Part shown: piece by piece, positions 49,935 to 57,701 of the stretch | Layout: each line of letters starts with the position of its first letter | How positions within the stretch are numbered: position 1 is the first letter of the stretch | Origin: Marmoricola endophyticus | Lineage (GTDB): Bacteria > Actinomycetota > Actinomycetes > Propionibacteriales > Nocardioidaceae | DNA length: 64,000 nucleotides | Assembly (NCBI RefSeq): GCF_014644415.1 | Contig: NZ_BMKQ01000001.1 | Span: 2,357,556-2,421,555, forward strand | Reading direction: 5' to 3' | The notes under the pieces: generated by a model | Seen by the model: only the letters and a program-made list of their open reading frames with translations | Told to the model about the DNA's origin: nothing | The model's database searches: none | Position numbers and translations under genes: made by a program

Positions 49935-51076
49935 CCACGACCTGGACCGAGGAGCAGGAGGCGCTGCGCGAGAGCACCCGCCGCTTCGTCGAGCGCGAGG
50001 TGACCCCGCACCTCGACGACTGGGAGGACGCCGGTGAGGTGCCGCGCTCGCTGCACCAGGCGGCGGCGAAGTCCGGGCTGCTGGGGCTGTCCTTCCCCGA
50101 GGAGGTCGGCGGCCAGGGCGGGAACATCCTCGACACCATCGCCGCGCAGGAGGCGTTCTTCGAGGCGGGCGGGTCCTCCGGGCTGGCCTCCGCCCTGTTC
50201 ACGGCCGGCATCGCGCTGCCACACCTGGCGGCGCGCGGGACGCCGGAGCAGGTCGAGCGGTTCGTACGCCCCACGCTGGCCGGGGACACGATCGGGTCGC
50301 TGGCGGTGACCGAGCCGGGTGGCGGATCGGACGTCGCGGGCATCACGACCCGCGCGGTCCGCGACGGCGACTCCTACGTCGTCAACGGGGCGAAGACCTT
50401 CATCACCTCCGGCGTCCGCGCGGACTTCGTCACCACCGCGGTGCGGACGGGCGGCCCCGGCCACGGCGGCGTCTCCCTGCTGGTGGTCGAGAAGGGCACA
50501 CCCGGCTTCACCGTCGACCGGGCGCTGCGCAAGATGGGCTGGCACTGCTCCGACACCGCCGAGCTGTCCTTCGTCGACGCGCGGGTCCCGGCCGCGAACC
50601 TCGTCGGTGACGAGAACACCGGCTTCTACCAGATCGCCGAGCAGTTCGTCGTCGAGCGGATCGGGCTCGCCGTCCACGCCTACGGCATCGCCGCGCGCTC
50701 GCTGGCGCTGACGGCGGCGTACGTTAAGGAGCGCGAGACGTTCGGCCGCCCGCTGACCGACCGCCAGGTGGTCCGGCACCGGTTGGTCGAGATGCACCGG
50801 CAGGTCGAGGTGGCACGGACGTACGCCCGGGCGGTCGCCGCACGGCACGCCGCCGGCGAGAACGTGATCGCCGAGGCCTGCCTGGCCAAGCAGACGGCCT
50901 GTGACGCCGCGACGTACGTCTGCGACCAGGCGGTCCAGCTGCACGGCGGGACGGGCTACATGCACGGCACCGAGGTGGAGCGGCACTACCGCGACGCCCG
51001 CATCCTCCCCATCGGCGGCGGCGCGACCGAGGTGCTGACGGATCTCGCCGCGAAGCTCTTGGGCTACACGTCGTGA
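49931..51076 (+). CDS. Acyl-CoA dehydrogenase
   Basis: 381 residues from ATG 49931, overlapping the atuA stop (ATGA). Signatures are LAVTEPGGGSDVAGITTRAVRDGDSYVVNGAKTFITSG (flavin/substrate site), RIGLAVHAYGIAARSLALTAAYVKERETFGRPL, and QLHGGTGYMHGTEVERHYRDARILPIGGGATEV, carrying the usual C-terminal catalytic region. FAD-dependent alpha,beta-dehydrogenation of a branched or terpenoid acyl-CoA (AtuD or isovaleryl-CoA dehydrogenase type) is expected from context. Electrons pass to ETF. Confidence 0.92.
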   Translation: MTTTWTEEQEALRESTRRFVEREVTPHLDDWEDAGEVPRSLHQAAAKSGLLGLSFPEEVGGQGGNILDTIAAQEAFFEAGGSSGLASALFTAGIALPHLAARGTPEQVERFVRPTLAGDTIGSLAVTEPGGGSDVAGITTRAVRDGDSYVVNGAKTFITSGVRADFVTTAVRTGGPGHGGVSLLVVEKGTPGFTVDRALRKMGWHCSDTAELSFVDARVPAANLVGDENTGFYQIAEQFVVERIGLAVHAYGIAARSLALTAAYVKERETFGRPLTDRQVVRHRLVEMHRQVEVARTYARAVAARHAAGENVIAEACLAKQTACDAATYVCDQAVQLHGGTGYMHGTEVERHYRDARILPIGGGATEVLTDLAAKLLGYTS

Positions 51077-51116
51077 GGAGCTCGATCTACCCCGGTGGCG
51101 GCCTGCGGTCGGGTGC

Positions 51117-51214
51117 GGGGGTCTCGACGTCCTCGCTCGCAGGGCTCGCTTCGGGCTCGACCACCTGTGACGTAGGTGGTCGAGCAGCGAGCGCCGGCGA
51201 GCGCGTCGAGACCC
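51117..51214. repeat. Dispersed palindromic repeat, copy 2 (intergenic)
   Basis: A 98-bp near-palindrome between the acyl-CoA dehydrogenase and carboxylase beta genes: GGTCTCGACG...CGTCGAGACC outer arms and GCTCGACCACCT (51155-51166)/AGGTGGTCGAGC (51174-51185) inner arms. It ends 19 bp before the next start codon and could form a strong mRNA hairpin within the operon. Confidence 0.85.
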
Positions 51215-51233
51215 GGCGAGAGGGGCACCTGCG

Positions 51234-52877
51234 ATGAGCTACCGCGAGGCGATGCTGGAGAAGATCGCCGGCATCGAGGCCGAGAACGCGAAGGCGGTCG
51301 CCGGCGGCGGGGAGAGGTACGTCGAGCGGCACCGCTCCCGCGGCAAGCTGCTGCCGCGCGAGCGGGTCGAGCTGCTCGTCGACGAGGGATCGGCGTTCCT
51401 CGAGCTCTCCCCGCTGGCCGGGTGGGGGTCGGACTTCGCGGTCGGCGCGAGCGTCGTCACCGGGATCGGGGTCGTCGAGGGGCGCCAGGTGATGATCGTC
51501 GCCAACGACCCGACCGTGAAGGGCGGCGCGAGCAACCCCTGGACGGTGAAGAAGACCTTCCGGGCCCACGAGATCGCCGCGCAGAACAACCTGCCGACGA
51601 TCGCCCTGGTCGAGTCCGGCGGCGCCGACCTGCCCACGCAGAAGGAGATCTTCATCCCGGGCGGGAAGACCTTCCGCGACATCACCCGGTCCTCGGCCGC
51701 CAAGCAGCCGACGATCGCGATCGTGTTCGGCAACTCGACGGCGGGCGGGGCGTACATCCCCGGGATGAGCGACTACACCGTCTTCGTCGACGGCGCCGCG
51801 AAGGTGTTCCTCGGCGGGCCGCCGCTGGTGAAGATGGCCACCGGCGAGGAGTCCGACGACGAGTCGCTGGGTGGTGCGTCGATGCACGCGAAGACCTCCG
51901 GGCTCGCCGACTACCTCGCCGCCGACGAGCACGACGCGCTGCGCATCGGGCGGCGGATCGTGGCGCGGCTGGGCCGCCGGGAGGTCTCGACGTCCTCCCT
52001 CGCTGGCGCTCGGTCGGGCTCGACCACCCGGGCAGCGGGTGGTCGAGCAGCGAGCGCCAGCGAGCGCGTCGAGACCCCGTACACCGAGCCGGCCGAGGAC
52101 CCGGAGACGCTGCTCGACCTGGTCCCCGACGACCTCAAGGAGCCGTTCGACCCGCGTGAGGTGATCGCGCGGATCTGCGACGGCGTCAGTCCGAGCAACG
52201 GTGCGGTCTTCGACGAGTTCAAGCCGCTCTGCGGGCCGTCCCTGGTCACCGGCTGGGCGCGCCTCCACGGCCACCCGATCGGCATCCTCGCCAACGCGCA
52301 GGGAGTGCTGTTCAGCCAGGAGGCGCAGAAGGCCGCGCAGTTCATCCAGCTGGCCAACCAGGTCGACACCCCCCTGCTGTTCCTGCACAACACGACCGGC
52401 TACATGGTCGGCGCGGAGTACGAGCAGGGCGGGATCATCAAGCACGGCGCGCAGATGATCAACGCCGTCAGCAACTCCTCCGTGCCGCACCTGACCGTGA
52501 TCCTCGGGGCGTCGTACGGCGCGGGGAACTACGGCATGAACGGGCGGGCGTACGACCCCCGCTTCCTGTTCACCTGGCCGTCCGCGAAGTCCGCGGTGAT
52601 GGGGCCGGCGCAGCTCGCCGGGGTGATGGAGATCGTCGCCCGCCAGTCCGCGGAGTCCAAGGGCCAGACCTTCGACGCCGAGGGCTTCGCCGGGATCAAG
52701 CAGATGGTGGAGCAGCAGATCGAGGAGCAGTCGGTGCCGCAGTTCCTGTCCGGGCTGCTGTACGACGACGGCGTCATCGACCCGCGCGACACCCGCACCG
52801 TCCTCGGCATCTGCCTGTCCGTGATCGCCGGCACGACCTGGGAGGGCGCCCGCGGCTACGGCGTCTTCCGGCTGTGA
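51234..52877 (+). CDS. Acyl-CoA carboxylase beta (carboxyltransferase) subunit with in-frame repeat insertion
   Basis: 547 residues from ATG 51234. N-terminal domain: RHRSRGKLLPRERVELLVDEGSAFLELS, SGGADLPTQKEIFIPGG, FGNSTAGGAYIPGMSDY. C-terminal domain: PFDPREVIARICDGVSPSN, GHPIGILANAQGVLFSQEAQKAAQFIQLANQ, LFLHNTTGYMVGAEYEQGG, GASYGAGNYGMNGRAYDPRFLFTWPSAK. It resembles methylcrotonyl- or geranyl-CoA carboxylase beta subunits (LiuB/AtuC). Residues about 250-281, in the linker between the two crotonase-like domains, are encoded by the palindromic repeat 51983-52076. It pairs with the alpha subunit at 52999. Confidence 0.9.
   Translation: MSYREAMLEKIAGIEAENAKAVAGGGERYVERHRSRGKLLPRERVELLVDEGSAFLELSPLAGWGSDFAVGASVVTGIGVVEGRQVMIVANDPTVKGGASNPWTVKKTFRAHEIAAQNNLPTIALVESGGADLPTQKEIFIPGGKTFRDITRSSAAKQPTIAIVFGNSTAGGAYIPGMSDYTVFVDGAAKVFLGGPPLVKMATGEESDDESLGGASMHAKTSGLADYLAADEHDALRIGRRIVARLGRREVSTSSLAGARSGSTTRAAGGRAASASERVETPYTEPAEDPETLLDLVPDDLKEPFDPREVIARICDGVSPSNGAVFDEFKPLCGPSLVTGWARLHGHPIGILANAQGVLFSQEAQKAAQFIQLANQVDTPLLFLHNTTGYMVGAEYEQGGIIKHGAQMINAVSNSSVPHLTVILGASYGAGNYGMNGRAYDPRFLFTWPSAKSAVMGPAQLAGVMEIVARQSAESKGQTFDAEGFAGIKQMVEQQIEEQSVPQFLSGLLYDDGVIDPRDTRTVLGICLSVIAGTTWEGARGYGVFRL
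51983..52076. repeat. Dispersed palindromic repeat, copy 3 (in frame inside carboxylase beta gene)
   Basis: A 94-bp almost complete hairpin: exact arms of 10 bp (51983-51992/52067-52076), 14 bp (51999-52012/52051-52064) and 12 bp (52018-52029/52037-52048), loop GGGCAGC. Translated as VSTSSLAGARSGSTT..., the same frame phase as copy 1. The carboxylase reading frame continues normally on both sides. Confidence 0.9.
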
Positions 52878-52942
52878 TCAAGCGAGCAGTGATGAGCGAC
52901 GAAGGAGCTCAGCGCGTGGGCGAGACGAGGTTGAGCGCGATC

Positions 52943-52965
52943 TGCGACCGAGGCACGAGGTCGCA
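52943..52965. other. Hairpin in the gap before the carboxylase alpha gene
   Basis: TGCGACC (52943-52949) and GGTCGCA (52959-52965) form a 7-bp stem in the 121-bp gap 52878-52998. The gap has the GAGCGA/GAGACGAGG-rich character of dispersed intergenic repeats and may be another repeat family member; only one copy lies in this window. Confidence 0.35.
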
Positions 52966-52998
52966 ACGGGAGCAGTCGAAACTGAAGGGAGCACCGTC

Positions 52999-54966
52999 AT
53001 GATCAGCCGTCTGCTCGTCGCCAACCGCGCGGAGATCGCCTCGCGCGTCTTCCGCACCTGCCGCGAGCTCGGGATCGACACCGTCGCGGTGCACTCCGAC
53101 GCCGACGCGGGGCTGCCGTACGTCGCCGAGGCCGACCACGCCGTGCGTCTTCCCGGCAGCACACCGGGGGAGACGTACCTCCGCGCCGACCTGCTGATCG
53201 ACGCCGCACGTCGAGCCGGTGCCGACGCGGTGCACCCCGGCTACGGCTTCCTCTCCGAGAACGCCGGCTTCGCTCGCGCGGTCGTCGACGCCGGGCTGAC
53301 CTGGGTCGGGCCCGCGCCGGAGTCGATCGAGGCGATGGGCTCGAAGGTGCGGGCCAAGGAGATCGTGCGCGAGGCCGGCGTACCCGTCCTGGAGGCACCG
53401 GACGCCCCCACCGAGGCCGACCTGCCGCTGCTGGTCAAGGCCTCGGCGGGCGGCGGCGGGCGCGGGATGCGCGTCGTGCGCTCGCTCGCCGCGCTCGAGG
53501 ACGAGATCGCCGCCGCCAGGTCCGAGGCCGATTCCGCGTTCGGCGACGGGACCGTCTTCGTCGAGCCGTACGTCGATAGCGGCCGCCACGTCGAGGTCCA
53601 GGTCGTCGGGTACGACGGCGGCGTGCTGGTGCTCGGCGACCGCGACTGCTCGGTGCAGCGCCGCCACCAGAAGGTCGTCGAGGAGGCGCCTGCCCCGGAC
53701 CTGCCGGACGCGACGCGCGCCGCGCTGCACGAGGCGGGCCGCAACGCCGCGGCGTCCATCGGCTATCGCGGCGCGGGGACCGTCGAGCTCCTCTACGACG
53801 AGGCGAACGACCGGTTCTTCTTCCTCGAGATGAACACCCGGCTCCAGGTCGAGCACCCGGTCACCGAGGAGGTCTTCGGTGTCGACCTGGTGGCTCTGCA
53901 GCTCGCCGTGGCAGAGGGGTCGAGTGCTGAGGTGGCGGCTCTGGCGACCACTCAGGCACTCGACCCGGCCGGCCACGCGATCGAGGTGCGGCTCTACGCC
54001 GAGGACCCGGGCGCCGACTACCGCCCGCAGAGCGGTCTGCTGACGGCGTTCGACATCCCGTCCGGAGCGGGGGTCCGCGTGGAGTCGGGGTACGCCGCCG
54101 GCGACGAGGTGTCGACGTACTACGACGCGATGCTGGCCAAGGTCGTCGCCCACGGCCCGGACCGGCGCACGGCGGCCCGCAAGCTGGCCGGCGTGCTCTC
54201 GCGGGCCCGGATCCACGGGGTGCGGACCAACCGCGACCTGCTCGTGCGGATCCTGCGCAGCGAGGAGTTCCTCGACCGACCGCTCTCGACCGGGTTCCTG
54301 GAGGACTTCGACCTGAGCGGGTCGGACGTCGACGTCGTGGGTGCCGCCCACGCCGCGACCGTCGTCCGCGCTCGCGCGGTCGCCGACACCCGCAGCGTGC
54401 AGGGCCGGATCCCGTCGGGGTGGCGCAACGTCGTCTCCCAGCCGCAGCGCACGACGTGGACGACCGGCGAGGACGAGCTGGCGGTCGACTTCCTGCCCGC
54501 GCGCGACGGGGGCGTCGGGTTCCCGAGCGCCGACGTCGAGGTGCTCGGCGAGTGGACCGGCCGGCTCTCCCTGCGCGTCGAGAAGGACGAGGCGACGTAC
54601 GACGTCACGCTGAGCGGGACGCCGGGCGACCCGTACGCCGTCGCCGACGTCGACACCGCTGCCGGGCACGTACGCCTGGAGCTGGTGCCGCGCTTCGTCG
54701 ACCCGGCCGACGTGCTGGCGTCGGGGAGCCTGGTGGCGCCGATGCCGGGGACCGTCGTGGCCGTCCGGGCGGAGCAGGGCCAGCAGGTCGAGGCCGGTGC
54801 GCCGGTCCTCGTCCTGGAGGCGATGAAGATGCAGCACACGGTGACGGCGCCGACCGCCGGCACCGTCACCGAGGTGGCCGTCGGCGTCGGGGCGCAGGTC
54901 GCCTCCGGCGAGGTCCTGGCCGTCGTGGAAGCACAGACCGAGGGAGAGGCAGCAGCAGATGAGTGA
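52999..54966 (+). CDS. Acyl-CoA carboxylase alpha subunit (biotin carboxylase-BCCP)
   Basis: 655 residues from ATG 52999 behind GAAGGGAG. Biotin carboxylase: ISRLLVANRAEIASRVFRTCRELGI, HPGYGFLSENAGFA, ATP-grasp loop ASAGGGGRGMRVV, EVQVVGYDGG, RDCSVQRRHQKVVEEAP, FFLEMNTRLQVEHPVTE. A BT-like linker domain follows, then a C-terminal biotinyl domain with the modified Lys in LEAMKMQHTV near residue 615. It carboxylates its own biotin with bicarbonate and ATP and hands CO2 to the 51234 subunit. Length and layout fit MccA/LiuD/AtuF alpha chains. Confidence 0.94.
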   Translation: MISRLLVANRAEIASRVFRTCRELGIDTVAVHSDADAGLPYVAEADHAVRLPGSTPGETYLRADLLIDAARRAGADAVHPGYGFLSENAGFARAVVDAGLTWVGPAPESIEAMGSKVRAKEIVREAGVPVLEAPDAPTEADLPLLVKASAGGGGRGMRVVRSLAALEDEIAAARSEADSAFGDGTVFVEPYVDSGRHVEVQVVGYDGGVLVLGDRDCSVQRRHQKVVEEAPAPDLPDATRAALHEAGRNAAASIGYRGAGTVELLYDEANDRFFFLEMNTRLQVEHPVTEEVFGVDLVALQLAVAEGSSAEVAALATTQALDPAGHAIEVRLYAEDPGADYRPQSGLLTAFDIPSGAGVRVESGYAAGDEVSTYYDAMLAKVVAHGPDRRTAARKLAGVLSRARIHGVRTNRDLLVRILRSEEFLDRPLSTGFLEDFDLSGSDVDVVGAAHAATVVRARAVADTRSVQGRIPSGWRNVVSQPQRTTWTTGEDELAVDFLPARDGGVGFPSADVEVLGEWTGRLSLRVEKDEATYDVTLSGTPGDPYAVADVDTAAGHVRLELVPRFVDPADVLASGSLVAPMPGTVVAVRAEQGQQVEAGAPVLVLEAMKMQHTVTAPTAGTVTEVAVGVGAQVASGEVLAVVEAQTEGEAAADE

Positions 54967-56143
54967 CGCAGTGGACAGCACCGTCGTGGGGTTCAGCGAG
55001 ACCGAGGAGCGCCAGGAGCTGCGCAAGCAGGTCTTCAAGCTGGCCGGCACGTTCGGGCGCGAGTACTTCACCGCCCAGGCGCGCGGCGGCGGCAAGACCA
55101 CCGACCTGTGGATGGCGGTGGCGAAGGCGGGCTACCTCGGGATCAACATCCCCGAGGAGTACGGCGGCGGGGGCGGCGGCATCGGTGACGTCGCGGCGGT
55201 CTGCGAGGAGCTCGCCGCGCAGGGCTGCCCGCTGCTGCTGATGGTGGTCAGCCCCGCGATCTGCGGGACGGTGATCGCGAAGTACGGGACCGAGGAGCAG
55301 AAGCAGAAGTGGCTGCCCGGGCTGTGCGACGGCACCGGCACGATGGCGTTCGGGATCACCGAGCCCGACGCCGGGACCAACACGCACAACATCACCACGA
55401 CCGCGCGCCGCGACGGCGACGAGTGGGTGCTGACCGGTCGCAAGATCTGGGTCTCGGGCATCGACGAGGCCGCCAACGTGCTGATCGTCGCGCGCACGGA
55501 GGACGAGAGGACCGGCAAGCTCAAGCCCTGCCTGTTCGTCGTCCCCACCGACGCGGAGGGGTTCGAGGCCAACCCGATCCCGATGGAGATCGTGTCGCCG
55601 GAGAAGCAGTTCACCCTCTTCATCGACGACGTGCGGCTGCCCGCCGACGCGCTGGTCGGCGACGAGAACGGCGGCCTCTCGCAGCTCTTCGCCGGGCTGA
55701 ACCCCGAGCGGATCATGGCCGCCTCGTTCTCCACGGGCCTCGCCCGGCACGCGCTGGCGAAGGCGGCGTCGTACGCCAAGGAGCGTGAGGTCTTCGGTCA
55801 GCCGATCGGTGGCCACCAGGCCATCGCGCACCCGCTGGCGCAGTCGCACATCGAGATCGAGATGGCGCGGCTGATGACGCAGAAGGCGGCCGCGCTGTAC
55901 GAGGCCGGCGACGAGATGGCCGCCGGCGAGGCCGCGAACATGGCGAAGTACGCCGCCGCCGAGGCCGCCTGCGACACCGTCGACCGCGCGGTGCAGACCC
56001 ACGGCGGGAACGGCATCAGCCAGGAGTACGGCATGGCCGGCCTCCTCGTCGCCGCCCGCGCCGGCCGGATCGCCCCGGTCTCCCGCGAGATGATCCTCAA
56101 CTTCGTCGCCATGCACTCGCTCGGCCTCCCGAAGTCGTACTAG
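54959..56143 (+). CDS. Acyl-CoA dehydrogenase (second of the operon)
   Basis: 394 residues from ATG 54959, overlapping the alpha-subunit gene by 8 bp. Signatures: LGINIPEEYGGGGGGIGDVAAVCEEL, FGITEPDAGTNTHNITTTARRDGDEWVLTGRKIWVSGID, FSTGLARHALAKAASYAKEREVFGQPIGGHQAIAHPLAQ, and VQTHGGNGISQEYGMAGLL. The subfamily looks different from the 49931 enzyme, so two different oxidation steps (or saturated versus branched acyl substrates) are likely in the pathway. Confidence 0.92.
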   Translation: MSDAVDSTVVGFSETEERQELRKQVFKLAGTFGREYFTAQARGGGKTTDLWMAVAKAGYLGINIPEEYGGGGGGIGDVAAVCEELAAQGCPLLLMVVSPAICGTVIAKYGTEEQKQKWLPGLCDGTGTMAFGITEPDAGTNTHNITTTARRDGDEWVLTGRKIWVSGIDEAANVLIVARTEDERTGKLKPCLFVVPTDAEGFEANPIPMEIVSPEKQFTLFIDDVRLPADALVGDENGGLSQLFAGLNPERIMAASFSTGLARHALAKAASYAKEREVFGQPIGGHQAIAHPLAQSHIEIEMARLMTQKAAALYEAGDEMAAGEAANMAKYAAAEAACDTVDRAVQTHGGNGISQEYGMAGLLVAARAGRIAPVSREMILNFVAMHSLGLPKSY

Positions 56144-56163
56144 CCGGTGGGCCGCACCTGCAG

Positions 56164-56278
56164 GTTGAGTGGTGCCTGCTGCCGGCTCGAGTGGTGTGTT
56201 CTGCTGGCGTCGGCGCGCAGAACCCGTACTCACGCCGGCAGCAGGCACCACTCGACCCAGCGGGGGGCACCACTCAAC
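56164..56278. repeat. Nested inverted repeats between acyl-CoA dehydrogenase and hydratase genes
   Basis: A 20-bp perfect inverted repeat (56167-56186 with 56234-56253) is enclosed by a 13-bp one (56164-56176 with 56266-56278). The unit GAGTGGTG recurs four times in the 115 bp (two on each strand). It sits 20 bp after one stop and 18 bp before the next start within the operon. Confidence 0.85.
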
Positions 56279-56295
56279 ACGAAGGGGACAGGCAG

Positions 56296-57042
56296 ATGAG
56301 CGACGAGCTGGTGCACTACGAGGTGGCGGACGGGGTCGGGACGATCACCCTGGACTCGCCGCGCAACCGCAACGCGCTGTCGAGGCAGCTGGTGGGCGAG
56401 CTGATGGACCACCTGGGTACGTCCGCCGCCGACGACGCGCGCGTGGTGGTGCTGCGCTCGGCGGACCGGGTCTTCTGCTCGGGGGCGGACCTCTCCGAGG
56501 CGAGCGCGGACGGGATGGCCGACGGGGCGCGCGCGATGGTCGCGATGCAGCGGGCGATCGTCGCGCACCCGAAGCCGGTCGTCACCCGGCTGGCCGGTCC
56601 GGTACGCGCCGGAGGCCTCGGGCTGGTGGCCGCGAGCGACGTCGTCGTCTGTGCCGAGGACGTCACCTTCGCCTTCACCGAGTCGCGGCTGGCGCTGGCG
56701 CCCGCCGTGATCTCGCTGAGCGTCCTGCCCCGGCTGACCAGCCGGGCGGCGGCCGACACCTTCCTGTCGGGCCGCACCTTCGGGGCGGCCGAGGCGGAGG
56801 CGATGGGGTTGGTCACCCGAGCGGTCCCCGGAGACGACCTCGACACCGCCGTCGCCGCGGCCTGCGCCGACCTGCTCGAGGCCGCGCCGCAGGGCCTCGC
56901 GGAGACGAAGGCCCTGCTCAACGCGGGTCTGCTGGCGCGGATCGACGCCGGCACCGAGGAGATGGCGACGCTCTCCGCGAGGCTCTTCGGCTCCGATGCC
57001 GCACGAGAGGCAATGCACGCTTTCCTGGCTCGCAAGCGATAA
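56296..57042 (+). CDS. Enoyl-CoA hydratase/isomerase family protein
   Basis: 248 residues from ATG 56296. A crotonase fold with VGTITLDSPRNRNALSRQL, the oxyanion-hole segments CSGADLSEAS and GPVRAGGLGLVAASDVVV, and a helical C-terminus. The expected task is hydration of the carboxylated enoyl-CoA made by the operon's carboxylase, as AtuE or LiuC do. The second oxyanion loop reads RAGGLG rather than the common GGG/GGGL, a modest deviation. It is the last gene of the TetR-led operon. Confidence 0.88.
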   Translation: MSDELVHYEVADGVGTITLDSPRNRNALSRQLVGELMDHLGTSAADDARVVVLRSADRVFCSGADLSEASADGMADGARAMVAMQRAIVAHPKPVVTRLAGPVRAGGLGLVAASDVVVCAEDVTFAFTESRLALAPAVISLSVLPRLTSRAAADTFLSGRTFGAAEAEAMGLVTRAVPGDDLDTAVAAACADLLEAAPQGLAETKALLNAGLLARIDAGTEEMATLSARLFGSDAAREAMHAFLARKR

Positions 57043-57098
57043 TCTTCGCTGTTCGGTAGATTCCTCCCGTCGGTTCGAGGACCCCGGGAGGTGGACAC

Positions 57099-57692
57099 GT
57101 GGACGAGCAGCAGGACGAGCGCAACGACCTGGAGCGTCCGGTCGACCCTCCGTCCGGTGTCCGTCGCTTCTCCGGCGAGCGGCACCTCACCCGTCGGGTG
57201 ATCGCCCCCGCCTGCCTCCTGCTGGTCTCCGTCCCGGTCGTGGCGCTGCTCTTCCTCAACCTCCGCTCGGTCTCCGGTGACTCCTCACCGGCGAGCGCGA
57301 ACGTCGGCCGGACGTCCACCGCGACGTCCAGCCCGACGCCGACCCCGAGCACCCCGACGACGCCGACACCGAGCGCGGCGCCGTCGACGCCGCCGCCGAG
57401 CACGACCCCCACCCCCACGGCCCCGCCCACCCCCGCCGGGCCGCGGGTGACCGGGGTGTCCGCGACCAGCGGCCCCGCGGCCGGGGGGACCGTGCTCACG
57501 GTGACCGGGACCGACCTCGGCGCGATCACGCAGGTGCTGTTCGGCGCGCTCAACGGTGCCAACCTGCAGCACGAGTCCGACTCGCACTTCACCGTGACCG
57601 TCCCGGCCGGCGCGGCGGGTGCGGTGCCGCTGCAGTTCAAGACCGGCGCCGACGACGCCGCCTCGGCGATCACCCAGTACGTCTACCGCTGA
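57099..57692 (+). CDS. Membrane-anchored protein with a TIG/IPT domain
   Basis: 197 residues from GTG 57099. A cytoplasmic N-terminus (about 1-33), one TM helix (APACLLLVSVPVVALLFLNL), a long Thr/Pro/Ser-rich extracellular linker (about 65-115, many TPTP repeats) and a C-terminal IPT/TIG domain of about 80 residues (PRVTGVSATSGPAAGGTVLTVTGTDLG ... VPLQFKTGADDA). Likely a wall-spanning surface protein; the ligand is unknown. It is 56 bp after the hydratase gene and convergent with the alcohol dehydrogenase gene, 9 bp apart. Confidence 0.82.
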   Translation: MDEQQDERNDLERPVDPPSGVRRFSGERHLTRRVIAPACLLLVSVPVVALLFLNLRSVSGDSSPASANVGRTSTATSSPTPTPSTPTTPTPSAAPSTPPPSTTPTPTAPPTPAGPRVTGVSATSGPAAGGTVLTVTGTDLGAITQVLFGALNGANLQHESDSHFTVTVPAGAAGAVPLQFKTGADDAASAITQYVYR

Positions 57693-57701
57693 CGGACTCG
57701 T

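Noticed and set aside
57301-57440. Repeat array in the CCGACGCC/ACCCC region
   Set aside because: It encodes the Thr/Pro-rich wall-spanning linker of the TIG protein; low-complexity coding sequence.
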